This document shows positions 8,817-17,819 of a DNA stretch of 64,000 bases, in pieces. Position numbers and translations under genes: made by a program. The DNA is from Streptomyces himalayensis subsp. himalayensis (GTDB lineage: Bacteria; Actinomycetota; Actinomycetes; Streptomycetales; Streptomycetaceae): contig NZ_JACEHE010000003.1 of NCBI RefSeq assembly GCF_013778455.1, positions 1-64,000 of the forward strand. The letters run 5' to 3'. The notes under the pieces are model-generated. The model was not told where the DNA came from. It saw nothing but the letters and a program-made list of their open reading frames with translations, and did no database searches. Within the stretch, counting starts at the first letter, position 1, and every line of letters starts with the position of its first letter.

Positions 8817-9854
8817 TCAGCGTCTGACGTGGGCTGATCCGCCCGCGATGAGCGCCTCGACCTCGGCGAGCGAGGCCATGGAGACGTCTCCGGGCGTGGT
8901 CATGGTGAGCGCGCCGTGGGCGGTGCCGTAGGCCAGGGCGCGCTCCAGGCCGGTGTCGCTGAGCAGTCCGTGGATCAGGCCGGCGGCGAAGGCGTCGCCG
9001 GAGCCGATGCGGTCCAGGACCTGCAGGCCGGGCATCCGCGGGCCGGTGACGAAGCCGGTTTCGGCGGACCAGCCGGCCGAGGACCAGTCGTTGACCCCGG
9101 CCGAGGGCACGTCGCGCAGGGTCGTCGCCAGCACTTTCGCCTCGGGCAGCAGGCCGGCCACCTCGGCTAGCGCGTCCGCCACCTCGTAGGCCCCGATGCG
9201 CGCCTGCCCCGGAAACGTCCCGGTCAGGCCCAGGGCGCCCGCCACGACGTCGGCGTGCCGGGCGAGCCGCAGGTCGACCTCGCGGGCCCGCTCGGCGCCA
9301 CCCCGGGCGGCCCACAGGCTGGGGCGGTAGTTGGGGTCGTAGGAGACGGTGACACCGTGGCGGCGGGCCGCGGCCATGGCCTCGTCGGCGACGTCAACCG
9401 TGGTGTCGGACAGGCCGGCGAAGATGCCGCCCGTGTGGAACCAGCGCACCCCGGCCGAGAAGATCGCGTCCCAGTCCACGTCCCCCTTCCGCAACTGGGA
9501 CACAGCGGTGTGCGCGCGATCGCTGACGCCCAGCGCGCCGCGGATGCCATAGCCGCGTTCGACGAAGTTGAGGCCGTTGCGGACGGTGCGTCCGATGCCG
9601 TCGTCGGGTACCCAGCGGATCAGCGAGGTGTCGACGCCGCCCTGGAGGATCAGGTCCTCGACGAGCCGGCCCACCGCGTTGTCGGCGAGAGCGGTCACGA
9701 CGGCTGTGCGCAGGCCGAAGCAGCGGCGCAGTCCGCGTACGACGTTGTACTCGCCGCCGCCCTCCCAGACCTGGAAGGTGCGGGCGGTGCGGATCCGTCC
9801 CTCGCCCGGGTCGAAGCGCAGCATCACCTCGCCGAGGGCCACCACGTCGATCAC
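8817..9854 (-). CDS. PfkB-family sugar kinase (KDG kinase-like)
   Basis: This 345-residue ribokinase-fold protein begins DVVALGEVMLRF, as 2-keto-3-deoxygluconate kinases do, and has the C-terminal catalytic motif as DRIGSGDAFAAG. The GTG start at 9854 overlaps the aldolase stop by four bases, and GAGAGGAG precedes it. With the KDPG-type aldolase it would make the classic pair that converts a 2-keto-3-deoxy hexonate to pyruvate and a triose phosphate. This is odd in a fucose operon, because 2-keto-3-deoxy-L-fuconate has no 6-hydroxyl to phosphorylate. The kinase therefore suggests a second, non-6-deoxy substrate such as a uronate-derived acid. Confidence 0.8.
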   Translation of the reverse strand: MIDVVALGEVMLRFDPGEGRIRTARTFQVWEGGGEYNVVRGLRRCFGLRTAVVTALADNAVGRLVEDLILQGGVDTSLIRWVPDDGIGRTVRNGLNFVERGYGIRGALGVSDRAHTAVSQLRKGDVDWDAIFSAGVRWFHTGGIFAGLSDTTVDVADEAMAAARRHGVTVSYDPNYRPSLWAARGGAERAREVDLRLARHADVVAGALGLTGTFPGQARIGAYEVADALAEVAGLLPEAKVLATTLRDVPSAGVNDWSSAGWSAETGFVTGPRMPGLQVLDRIGSGDAFAAGLIHGLLSDTGLERALAYGTAHGALTMTTPGDVSMASLAEVEALIAGGSAHVRR

Positions 9855-10483
9855 GTCGTGCTCCTCTCCACCGCCTCGGCGGTAAGCCGGCGGATCTCCT
9901 CGTAGTCGCCCCGCCGAAGGTGGTCGGTGGTGGCCATCCAGCTGCCGCCGACGGCAAGGACCGCCGGGTGGGTGAGGTAGGTGACCAGGCGGGAAGCGCC
10001 GATCGCGCCGGTCGGCACGAAGCGCATCCGGGGGAAGGGAGCCGCGAGCGCTCGCAGCGTCCGCAGGCCGCCGAGCGGCTCGGCGGGGAAGAGCTTGACG
10101 GTGTCGAGGCCCGCCTTCAGGGCGCGCATCAGCTCGGTGGCGGTGGCGATGCCGGGCACCACGGGCACCCCCAGCTCGCGGCACTTCGCGACGACGTCCT
10201 CGTCGAAGCCGGGCGAGACCACGAAGCGGGCCCCGGCCGCCACGGCTCGCTCCGCCTGCTCGGGCGTCACCACGGTGCCGACGCCGACGGCCAGGCCACC
10301 GTGGGCGGCCATCTCCTTGAGTACCCGCTCGGCGTCCTGTGTGCGGAAGGTGACCTCGGCGCACCGGGCACCACCCGCCGCAAGCGCGTCGGCCAGCGGG
10401 CCGGCGGTCGCGGCGCGCCGCACCGTCAGTACCGGCATCACGCGGGCTCCGGCCAGCACGGAGGCCAGGTCGGTGCCGCTCAT
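9851..10483 (-). CDS. KDPG/KHG-type class I aldolase
   Basis: This 210-residue trimeric-type TIM barrel has the Schiff-base Lys in TVKLFPAEPLGG and the Glu of AEVTFRT. The family cleaves 2-keto-3-deoxy-(phospho)gluconate-like acids to pyruvate plus an aldehyde. Here it could act on 2-keto-3-deoxy-L-fuconate, giving pyruvate and L-lactaldehyde, or on the phosphorylated product of the next gene's kinase. The ATG at 10483 overlaps the SDR stop (ATGA), so translation is coupled. The exact substrate is inferred from context only. Confidence 0.82.
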   Translation of the reverse strand: MSGTDLASVLAGARVMPVLTVRRAATAGPLADALAAGGARCAEVTFRTQDAERVLKEMAAHGGLAVGVGTVVTPEQAERAVAAGARFVVSPGFDEDVVAKCRELGVPVVPGIATATELMRALKAGLDTVKLFPAEPLGGLRTLRALAAPFPRMRFVPTGAIGASRLVTYLTHPAVLAVGGSWMATTDHLRRGDYEEIRRLTAEAVERSTT

Positions 10484-11241
10484 CGCCCGAGCCATCCGCC
10501 GTCGACGGGCAGGACGACGCCGTGGACGTAGGCGGCGGCGTCCGAGGCGAGGAACACCGTGGCGCCCGCCAGGTCGTCCGCGCTGCCCCACCGGCCGGCC
10601 GGGATGCGGTCCAGGATCGCTTTGCTGCGCACCGGGTCGTCCTGCAGTGCCTGGGTGTTGTCGGTGGCGATGTAGCCGGGTGCGATGGCGTTGACGTTGA
10701 CGCCATGCGGGGCCCACTCGTTGGCCAACGCCTTGGTCAGACCGGCGATGCCGTGCTTGGCGGCGGTGTAGCCGGGGACCGTGATGCCGCCCTGGAAGCT
10801 GAGCAGAGACGCGGTGAAGATGACCTTTCCCTGGCCACGGGCCACCATCGCCGCGCCCACCGCCCGGGTCAGCGCGAACTGGGCATTGAGGTTGACTTGA
10901 AGCACCAACTCCCAGTCCGCGTCCGGGTGTTCGGCGGCCGGAGCGCGGCGGATCGTCCCTGCGTTGTTGACCAGGATGTCCACCGGCCGCGCGCGCCCGG
11001 CGAGATCCGCGCCCAGGGCCCGTACGGCCTCGGGGTCGGCGAAGTCGGTCCGGATCGCCTCGAACGTACGGCCCGCGGCGAGGACGTCCTTCTCCACCGC
11101 GCTGCCGGAGGACTCCAGCGAGGCGCTGACGCCGACGACGTCCGCGCCGGCCTCGGCGAGCGCGCGGGCCATGGCCCGGCCGATGCCGCGCCGGGCTCCG
11201 GTGACGACGGCGAGCTTTCCGGTGAGGTCGAAGGCGGTCAT
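10480..11241 (-). CDS. SDR oxidoreductase (KduD / keto-deoxy-fuconate dehydrogenase-like)
   Basis: This 253-residue short-chain dehydrogenase has TGARRGIG for NAD(P) binding, NNAG, and the Ser...Tyr-x-x-x-Lys set in TASLLSFQGG and GYTAAKHG. It looks most like 2-deoxy-D-gluconate 3-dehydrogenase (KduD) and 2-keto-3-deoxy-L-fuconate 4-dehydrogenase. In the non-phosphorylative fucose route such an enzyme makes 2,4-diketo-3-deoxy-L-fuconate. It overlaps both neighbours by four bases. Confidence 0.78.
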   Translation of the reverse strand: MTAFDLTGKLAVVTGARRGIGRAMARALAEAGADVVGVSASLESSGSAVEKDVLAAGRTFEAIRTDFADPEAVRALGADLAGRARPVDILVNNAGTIRRAPAAEHPDADWELVLQVNLNAQFALTRAVGAAMVARGQGKVIFTASLLSFQGGITVPGYTAAKHGIAGLTKALANEWAPHGVNVNAIAPGYIATDNTQALQDDPVRSKAILDRIPAGRWGSADDLAGATVFLASDAAAYVHGVVLPVDGGWLGR

Positions 11242-12299
11242 ACGGCGGCTCCCTGGGTGTTGTCGGTGTCGTCGGTGTCGTCGGTGCAATCCACCAGGAT
11301 CTTCATCACGTCGCCGCCGCCCTCCAAGGCCTCGAAGGCGGCGGGCGCCTGTGTGAGCGGTACGACCTTGCTGATCAGCCGCTCGGCCGGAATGGTGCCG
11401 TCGTCGACCAGGGTCACCGCCTTCTCGAAGTCGGAGCGGTCGTACAGCCTGGCGCCCACGAGGGTGAGTTCGCGCCAGAAGAAGCGGTGCAGGTTGACCT
11501 CGCGGGGCCGGGGGTGGATGGCGACGAGGCAGAGACGGCCGCGCACACCCAGCACGTCGACCGCCGTCTCCACGCCGCCCGCCGCACCGGACACCTCGAA
11601 GGCGACGTCCGCGCCCGCATCGCCGGTCCACTGCCGCACCAGCTCCGGCACGTCGTCGTCGGTCGGATTCCATGCCGTCAGCCCCAACTCCTCGGCGAGC
11701 AGCCGGCGGTGGGCGCTCAGCTCCACCACCCGGACCTCGGCGCCCGCGGCCCGCGCGACCAGCGCGATAAGGATGCCGACCGGGCCGCCGCCGACCACGA
11801 CCACCTTCTCGCCCTCGGTGACCTCGGCCCGGCCCACGTCGTGCACGGCGACCGCCGTCGGCTCGACGAGCGCGGCCCGGTCAAGGGGCAGGGAGTCGGG
11901 CAGCCGGATGAGCGTCGAGGCGGGCACAATCCAGCGCTGCTGCATCGCGCCCGGGGAGTCGATGCCGATGAAGTCGAGGTGCTGGCAGATGTGTTGATGG
12001 CCTTTGAGACAGGCCGGGCAGGTGTCGTCCCAGCGCAGCGGCATCACGGTGACCGCGTCGCCGGGCTGCCAGCCGTCCACGCCCGGGCCGACGCGTATGA
12101 CACGGCCGGACATCTCGTGTCCCAGGACGGCGGGCGCGTGCACCCGGGCGTCCATGTCGCCGTGGAAGATGTGCAGGTCGGTGCCGCAGATACCGACGTA
12201 GGCGGGCGCCAGCTCCACCGCACCGGGTCCGGGGGCGGAGGTTTCGGCGGGAGCCGTGTCCAGGGTGCGGGCAGCGGTGTAACGGACGGCGAGTGTCAT
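11238..12299 (-). CDS. Zinc-dependent medium-chain dehydrogenase
   Basis: This 353-residue MDR protein has the catalytic-zinc elements GICGTDLH and GHEMSG, a structural-zinc cysteine loop (CPACLKGHQHIC, with one Cys apparently fewer than usual) and the VVGGGPVG nucleotide motif. It resembles sorbitol/threonine dehydrogenases. In this operon it could oxidise a sugar or handle lactaldehyde; context does not decide. Its last residues (CTDDTDDTDNTQ) come from a nine-base unit (GTCGGTGTC on the plus strand, 11262-11288) repeated in tandem, so the tail length may vary by slippage. Confidence 0.8.
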   Translation of the reverse strand: MTLAVRYTAARTLDTAPAETSAPGPGAVELAPAYVGICGTDLHIFHGDMDARVHAPAVLGHEMSGRVIRVGPGVDGWQPGDAVTVMPLRWDDTCPACLKGHQHICQHLDFIGIDSPGAMQQRWIVPASTLIRLPDSLPLDRAALVEPTAVAVHDVGRAEVTEGEKVVVVGGGPVGILIALVARAAGAEVRVVELSAHRRLLAEELGLTAWNPTDDDVPELVRQWTGDAGADVAFEVSGAAGGVETAVDVLGVRGRLCLVAIHPRPREVNLHRFFWRELTLVGARLYDRSDFEKAVTLVDDGTIPAERLISKVVPLTQAPAAFEALEGGGDVMKILVDCTDDTDDTDNTQGAAV

Positions 12300-12727
12300 C
12301 GTGTCGTCAGGGTCCCTTCAGCGCGGACGCCGATGGTCAGCAGCAGGTTGGCGTAGGTACGGGTGTCGGCGGTGACGATCGCCAGCGCCAGGTCGGGCGA
12401 GCGGGCGGCGTCGTAGAACTCGAAGCGCCCGAGCGCCTCGACCGGGACGGGCGCCAGCATCGAGCGGTACTCGGCTATGGCCGGCGGCTCCGGTTCGCCC
12501 TCGGGTGGCACCATCACATGGGCCGACTCGACGGGCAGGGCACGCAGCAGGACGTCGAGCACGGTGGTCATGTCGAGCAGGCCGGGGGCCAGATTGAGGT
12601 GGACGGTCCGGGCGCGCTCGCCGGTGGCGGTGCTCGCGGGATAGTGGCCGTCGGCGAGCAGCACACGCGCGCCGTGACCGGCTCCGGCCAGGGATTCGAG
12701 GATCCCTGGGTGGAGCAGTTCCGTCAG
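12296..12727 (-). CDS. fucU: L-fucose mutarotase, RbsD/FucU family, probable CTG start
   Basis: The 143-residue product matches the RbsD/FucU fold, with a conserved start (ELLHPGIL), GHGARVLLADGHYPA with the His that binds the sugar, and a Tyr near the C-terminus. It interconverts fucose anomers so that the dehydrogenase receives the right form. No ATG, GTG or TTG lies at the expected position. CTG 12727-12725 gives the family length, overlaps the upstream TGA as CTGA exactly like the other NTGA junctions here, and has GGAAGGGA 10 bases before it. The next upstream starts lie deep inside the lactonase gene. Confidence 0.78.
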   Translation of the reverse strand: MTELLHPGILESLAGAGHGARVLLADGHYPASTATGERARTVHLNLAPGLLDMTTVLDVLLRALPVESAHVMVPPEGEPEPPAIAEYRSMLAPVPVEALGRFEFYDAARSPDLALAIVTADTRTYANLLLTIGVRAEGTLTTR

Positions 12728-13626
12728 AAGTACGGGGTCCCTTCCTTCGTCGGGGCAGGCGTCAGGTGGTAGAAGGCGGTCGCGGTGCCGGCGAGCACCG
12801 CGTGGGTATCGGTTCCGGTGCAGCCGTCCAGGAGTTCCTCGACGGTGGCGGCCCACCGGTTCCATCCGCCGGCGAGGAGGCAGACCGGCCAGTCGGAGCC
12901 GAACATCAGCCGGTCGGGACCGAAGGCGGAGAGCAGCACGTCCCATACCGGGCGGATGTCGTCGACGGTCCACTTCTCGTGGTCGGCTTCTGTGATCAGA
13001 CCCGACACCTTGCAGCGGACCTGGGGCTGCCCGGCCAGCGTGCGCACCTGCCGCGTCCAGTCGGTCAGGTCCTGCCGTGCGAGCGGCGGCTTGCCGGCAT
13101 GGTCCAGGACGAGCGGCAGTTCGGGGAGCCGTTCCGCGAGGCGGATCGCCTGCGGGAGCTGGTGGCTGCGGATCAGCACGTCGTATCCGAGTCCGCGCGC
13201 CCCGACTGCTCGCAATCCCTTCTCGACGTCCGGTCGTTGGAGCCAGTGCGGGTCGGACTCGCTCTGCACGAGGTGGCGTACGGCCCGCAGGTACCGGCCT
13301 GCGGGCCCTGTCCGCAGGTCGTCGAGTATGTCGCCGATCGCGGGGGACGTCAGGTCTGCCCAGCCGACGACGGCGCCGATCAGCGGGTCGCTGTCGGCCA
13401 GGGCGAGGAGGTCGCGTGTCTCGGGCACGGACGCGACGCACTGGACGACCACCGTGCTCGTCAGTCGCCGTCCGGCGATCGGCCGGGTCGCGGCCGATCG
13501 CAGGGCGTGCGAGCTGAAGCTGCGGCGGATCGGCTCGTGCCCGGGTTCGTCCAGCCAGGGCTGCGGCCGGAGGTCCAGGTTCCACACGTGGTGGTGGGCG
13601 TCGACGAGGGCCTGGGCGTCAGACAC
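12724..13626 (-). CDS. Amidohydrolase, probable L-fuconolactonase
   Basis: This 300-residue TIM-barrel hydrolase of the COG3618 amidohydrolase_2 group has DAHHHVW at its N-terminus, DHAGKPP in the middle and MFGSDWP near the C-terminus, all expected metal or catalytic positions. The family includes L-fucono-1,5-lactonase, which opens the lactone made by the dehydrogenase to L-fuconate. The GTG start at 13626 lies inside the end of the dehydratase gene (8-base overlap), so the two are probably translated together. Confidence 0.82.
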   Translation of the reverse strand: MSDAQALVDAHHHVWNLDLRPQPWLDEPGHEPIRRSFSSHALRSAATRPIAGRRLTSTVVVQCVASVPETRDLLALADSDPLIGAVVGWADLTSPAIGDILDDLRTGPAGRYLRAVRHLVQSESDPHWLQRPDVEKGLRAVGARGLGYDVLIRSHQLPQAIRLAERLPELPLVLDHAGKPPLARQDLTDWTRQVRTLAGQPQVRCKVSGLITEADHEKWTVDDIRPVWDVLLSAFGPDRLMFGSDWPVCLLAGGWNRWAATVEELLDGCTGTDTHAVLAGTATAFYHLTPAPTKEGTPYF

Positions 13627-14953
13627 GAGCGGTCCAGACGGGGCCGTCGGGGTAGGCGTACTCCTTGAGGGACTCGGCGTGCATCTGCGCGCTCAGCCCC
13701 GGCAGCGTCGGCGCCAGGTAGTGGCCGTCGACGATGCGCACCGGGTCGGCGAAATGCTCGTGCAGGTGGTCGACGTACTCGATGACACGGTCCTCGGTCG
13801 TGCCGGAGACAGCGACGTAGTCGAACATCGACAGGTGCTGGACCATCTCGCACAGGCCCACGCCGCCCGCGTGCGGGCACACCGGCACCCCGAACTTCGC
13901 GGCGAGCAGCAGGATCGCGATGTTCTCGTTGACGCCGCCGACCCGGGCGGCATCGATCTGCACGATGTCCACCGCGCCGGCCTGGAGGAGCTGCTTGAAG
14001 ACGACCCGGTTGGCGATGTGCTCGCCGGTGGCGACCTTGATGGGACTGACGGCCTTGCGGACCGCCGCATGGCCGAGGATGTCGTCGGGGGAGGTGGGCT
14101 CCTCGATCCAGTACGGGTCGTAGGGGGCCAGGGCACGCATCCAGTCGATCGCGGGCTGCACGTCCCATCTCTGGTTCGCGTCGACCGCGATGCGGATACC
14201 GTCGCCGACCGTCTCGCGGGCGGTGCGCATGCGCCGTACGTCGTCCTCCAGGGACGCACCGACCTTCAGCTTGATCTGGGTGAAACCGTCCGCGACGGCC
14301 TCGCGGGACAGGCGGGCCAGCTTCTCGTCGGAGTAGCCGAGCCAGCCGGGGGTGGTGGTGTAGGCGGGGTAGCCCTGGTCGAGCAGGCGGCCGATGCGCT
14401 GTTCGCGGCCGGGTTCGGCGCGGCGCAGGATCTCCAGGGCCTCCTCGGGGGTGAGGGCGTCGCTGAGCCAGCGGAAGTCGACCTGTGCGACCAGGTCCTC
14501 AGGTGACATCTCGCCGAGGAAGCGCCACACGGGCTTGCCGGCCCGCTTGGCGGCCAAGTCCCAGGCGGCGTTGACGACCGCGCCGGTGGCCATGTGGATG
14601 GCGCCCTTCTCCGGTCCGAGCCAGCGCAGTTGGGGGTCGTGGACGAGGGAGCGGGCAAACGCGCCGAGATCGCCGCAGACTTCCTCGACCGACAGCCCCA
14701 CCACGTGCGGGGCGAGGGCCGCGATGGCGGCGGCCTGTACGTCGTTGCCGCGGCCGGTGGTGAAGGCCAGGGCGTGGCCCTCGAGTCCGTCGCCGGCGTC
14801 GGTGCGCAGGACGACGTAGGCGGCGGAGTAGTCGGGTTCGGGGTTCATCGCGTCCGACCCGTCCAGGTGCTCGGACGTCGGGAAACGCACGTCCAGCACG
14901 TCCAGAGCGGTGATACGGGCAGAGGCCGGGGAGGCGGACAGGGCGGATGACAT
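13619..14953 (-). CDS. L-fuconate dehydratase (enolase superfamily)
   Basis: The 444-residue length and motifs match FucD: KLKVG supplies the KxK catalytic Lys, DANQRW and IEEPTSP bind magnesium, ATGEH follows, and [11 protein letters not shown] gives the catalytic His. It dehydrates L-fuconate to 2-keto-3-deoxy-L-fuconate; relatives also take L-galactonate or D-arabinonate. It is the first gene of the operon, with ATG 14953 eight bases after AGGAG. Expression would start in the 520-base gap shared with the divergent fucosidase. Confidence 0.88.
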   Translation of the reverse strand: MSSALSASPASARITALDVLDVRFPTSEHLDGSDAMNPEPDYSAAYVVLRTDAGDGLEGHALAFTTGRGNDVQAAAIAALAPHVVGLSVEEVCGDLGAFARSLVHDPQLRWLGPEKGAIHMATGAVVNAAWDLAAKRAGKPVWRFLGEMSPEDLVAQVDFRWLSDALTPEEALEILRRAEPGREQRIGRLLDQGYPAYTTTPGWLGYSDEKLARLSREAVADGFTQIKLKVGASLEDDVRRMRTARETVGDGIRIAVDANQRWDVQPAIDWMRALAPYDPYWIEEPTSPDDILGHAAVRKAVSPIKVATGEHIANRVVFKQLLQAGAVDIVQIDAARVGGVNENIAILLLAAKFGVPVCPHAGGVGLCEMVQHLSMFDYVAVSGTTEDRVIEYVDHLHEHFADPVRIVDGHYLAPTLPGLSAQMHAESLKEYAYPDGPVWTARV

Positions 14954-15476
14954 GGCGGCAACTCCTGTGAGGGCAGGGACGATACGGCCCCTTGCGACGA
15001 GACGTGGGTGGTGGAGGGTGTCGGGCGGCCTGGACGGCCACCCGGTTCAGTCCTGGACCTTGCCGCCCGTGGTGCCGCACGATAGAGATGGGATGTTTAT
15101 AGGGGTTCCACTGGCATGCTGTCCAGCCCCTCTGCTCAATTCGCGGCGCGATAGCAGGCCAAAGACCCCACTAGAGAAGAGGAGGACGACCCTCACGGTC
15201 AAGATTCATCCCATCAATGCTCGCCGCTAGATGGCTCGAATTGGCCAGGAAGACTTGCCAGACATTCCATGTTTGACTCGTCGTAATGCGTGACAAACGC
15301 TGGCAATCAGAGCAGATCGCCTGAGTGATCAATGCTTTTCATCCCTGCACGCCAGTTGACATCCCAGGGAGACATAGCGGACCTTCATGCGTGACAAGCG
15401 ACGCCCCATGCACAGCAGCCACGCCGACTCGTGTCCGCCCACGTCCCCTGTCCCCCTCCGCACCAGGGATGTCTCC
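14954..15476. promoter_or_regulatory. Divergent promoter region of the fucose operon and fucosidase
   Basis: This 523-base gap lies between the fucose operon (minus) and the GH29 fucosidase (plus) and has no gene of its own. It contains the direct repeat ATGCGTGACAAACG (15286-15299) and ATGCGTGACAAGCG (15387-15400), 101 bases apart and 13 of 14 identical. The repeat may bind the GntR regulator encoded at the operon's end. That link is inferred only from position. Confidence 0.4.
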
Positions 15477-17705
15477 ATGTCGAGTTCGATCAACAGACGC
15501 CACTTCCTGGCCGACGCCACCTGCGTGGCCGCGGCGGCCGTTGCCGGAGGTGTGTGCAGTGCCGGCATCGCCCAGGCGGCGCCCAGCACCTACACGCCCG
15601 ACTGGAACTCGGTCGACCAGCACCCGCCGGCCCCGGAGTGGTTCCAGGACGCGAAGTTCGGGATCTACTTCCACTGGGGCGCCTTCAGCGTCCCCGCCTT
15701 CGACAACGAGTGGTACCCGCGCAGCATGTACCAGGCCGGGAGCTCCGCCAACCAGCACCACATCGCGACCTACGGCCGGCCATCGGCATGGCCGTACCAC
15801 AACTTCATCAACGGAGCCCAGGACCCGGCGGGCAACACCGTGGAGTTCGCGCCGAAGCTGAAGTCCGCCGGCGGGAACTTCGACCCCGACGAGTGGGCGC
15901 AGCTGTTCGTCGACGCCGGTGCCAGGTTCGCCGGCCCGGTGGCCGAGCACCATGACGGCTTCTCCATGTGGGACAGCCAGGTCAACGAGTGGAACTCGGT
16001 GAAAAAGGGCCCGGGACTGGACCTGCTGCGGCTCTTCTCCACGGCCATCCGCTCCAAGGGCCTCAAGCTGCTGGTGGCCATGCACCACGCGTACCACTAC
16101 AACGGCTTCTACGAGCATGCCCCCGCCCAGACGGACCCCAGCCTCAAGAAGCTCTACGCGCAGCTGGACCCGGCCGCGGCGAACCAACTCTGGTTCGACA
16201 AGCTCAAGGAGGTCGTCGACCGCGCCCAGCCCGACATCCTGTGGCAGGACTTCAAGCTGGACGCCGTCGACGAGACCCAGCGCCTGAACTTCCTGGCGTA
16301 CTACTACAACCAGGCGGGCAGCTGGGGCCGTGAGGTCGTCGCCACCTACAAGGACGGCATGAACGGCAAGGGCGAGGTCTTCGACTTCGAGCGCGGCGGT
16401 CCGTCCGACATCACCACGCCGTACTGGCTGACCGACGACAGCATCTCCAGCAGCAGTTGGTGCTACACCCAGGGCATCGGCTACTACACGCTCCAGCAGA
16501 TGCTGCACTCGTTCATCGACCGGGTCAGCAAGAACGGCAACGTGCTGCTGAACATCGCGCCGATGGCCGACGGCACCATCCCCCAGGCGCAGAAGGACAT
16601 CCTGCTCGGCATCGGGGACCACCTGAGGCGCTTCGGCGAGTCGGTGTACGGGACCCGCGCCTGGACGGCGTACGGCGAGGGCCCGACCAAGATGGGCGGC
16701 GGCTCGTTCACCACTCCGCACGCCGGTACTCCGCAGGACATCCGCTTCACCCGCAACAAGGCGGGCACCGTCCTGTACGCCACCGCGGGATGGCCCGGCA
16801 GCTCGCTGACGATCAAGACCCTCGGCTCGGACCGGATCAACCTCTCGTCGCTGGCCTCGGTGAAGCTGCTCGGTACCACCGCCGGCACCTACATCGACCT
16901 GCCCACGCCGACCCAGAACGCGTCCGGCCTCACCGTCACCCTGCCGTCCTCGGTCCCGTACAGTGCGGGCGCCTACGTCCTGAAGCTCGCCTTCTCCGGC
17001 ACGATCCCGGGGCTGCGGCCGCTCGCCGGCGCCGTCGCCTTCAAGGACGTCAACTACACCGGCGACTCCGCCGTGCTCACCGTCGGCGACTACACCGAGG
17101 CCGACCTGACCGCGGCGGGACTGGGCGCGCGCACCCTCTCCTCCCTCCGGCCGGCCCCCGGCTACCAGGTCATCGGCTACTCCGGGGACAACTTCACCGG
17201 CACCTCCTGGACCTTCACCGCCGACAACTCCGACCTGCGGGTCACCGGCAACAACGACCAGATCACCTCGCTGAAGGTCCAGTTCAACCCGGCGACGTAC
17301 TTCCGGATCACCAACGTCACCAACGGCCTCGGCCTGGACAGCGGCGGCAACGTCGCCTCCGGGTCGAACCTCAAGCAGTGGACATGGGACGGCAGTTCCC
17401 ACCTGCAGTGGCAGGCGGAGGCGGTCGGAGGGGGCTACTACAGGCTGGTCAACCGCACGAACGGCATGGTCGCGGACGGCTGGGGCGCCACCGCCGACGG
17501 CTCTCCGGCCAGACAGGCCCCCTGGAACGGCGGCACCAACCAGCAGTGGACGATCACCCACCGGGGCGGCGACCGCTACTCGATCGCCAACCGCACCACC
17601 GGCCTGGTCCTCGACGGCGGCGGCAACGTCGACTCGGGCTCCGTCACCAAGCAGTGGACCTACGGCAGCAGCACCAACCTGCTGTGGACCTTCACGGCCC
17701 TCTGA
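15477..17705 (+). CDS. Secreted GH29 alpha-L-fucosidase with ricin-type lectin domain
   Basis: This 742-residue protein begins with a Tat signal (NRRHFLADAT, hydrophobic stretch, then AQA). The GH29 catalytic domain follows, with KFGIYFHWG, EHHDGFSMWDS and DILWQDF near residue 255, whose last Asp is the expected nucleophile. A beta-sandwich, a crystallin-like segment and a C-terminal ricin-B/CBM13 trefoil with repeated LDSGGN and LDGGGN and QW motifs complete it. It would release L-fucose outside the cell for the divergent operon. I chose ATG 15477 because AGGGA lies seven bases upstream and the Tat motif follows directly; an earlier in-frame ATG at 15387 would put 30 extra residues before the signal. 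Confidence 0.92.
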   Translation: MSSSINRRHFLADATCVAAAAVAGGVCSAGIAQAAPSTYTPDWNSVDQHPPAPEWFQDAKFGIYFHWGAFSVPAFDNEWYPRSMYQAGSSANQHHIATYGRPSAWPYHNFINGAQDPAGNTVEFAPKLKSAGGNFDPDEWAQLFVDAGARFAGPVAEHHDGFSMWDSQVNEWNSVKKGPGLDLLRLFSTAIRSKGLKLLVAMHHAYHYNGFYEHAPAQTDPSLKKLYAQLDPAAANQLWFDKLKEVVDRAQPDILWQDFKLDAVDETQRLNFLAYYYNQAGSWGREVVATYKDGMNGKGEVFDFERGGPSDITTPYWLTDDSISSSSWCYTQGIGYYTLQQMLHSFIDRVSKNGNVLLNIAPMADGTIPQAQKDILLGIGDHLRRFGESVYGTRAWTAYGEGPTKMGGGSFTTPHAGTPQDIRFTRNKAGTVLYATAGWPGSSLTIKTLGSDRINLSSLASVKLLGTTAGTYIDLPTPTQNASGLTVTLPSSVPYSAGAYVLKLAFSGTIPGLRPLAGAVAFKDVNYTGDSAVLTVGDYTEADLTAAGLGARTLSSLRPAPGYQVIGYSGDNFTGTSWTFTADNSDLRVTGNNDQITSLKVQFNPATYFRITNVTNGLGLDSGGNVASGSNLKQWTWDGSSHLQWQAEAVGGGYYRLVNRTNGMVADGWGATADGSPARQAPWNGGTNQQWTITHRGGDRYSIANRTTGLVLDGGGNVDSGSVTKQWTYGSSTNLLWTFTAL

Positions 17706-17723
17706 TCCTCGGGACGTACGAGG

Positions 17724-17760
17724 GGCTGCGGTGGCGTACTTCTCGTACGCTGCCGCAGCC
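17724..17760 (+). terminator. Strong hairpin after the fucosidase
   Basis: Arms 17724-17739 and 17745-17760 pair over 16 positions with two internal mismatches around a five-base loop, 19 bases past the fucosidase stop. A stem this long directly after a stop codon is best read as a terminator. Confidence 0.8.
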
Positions 17761-17819
17761 GCCGTCACGCTGCCGCCCGGCTCGGTCACCAAGCCGCAGG
17801 ACCGAAAGGCCCCGCCTCC

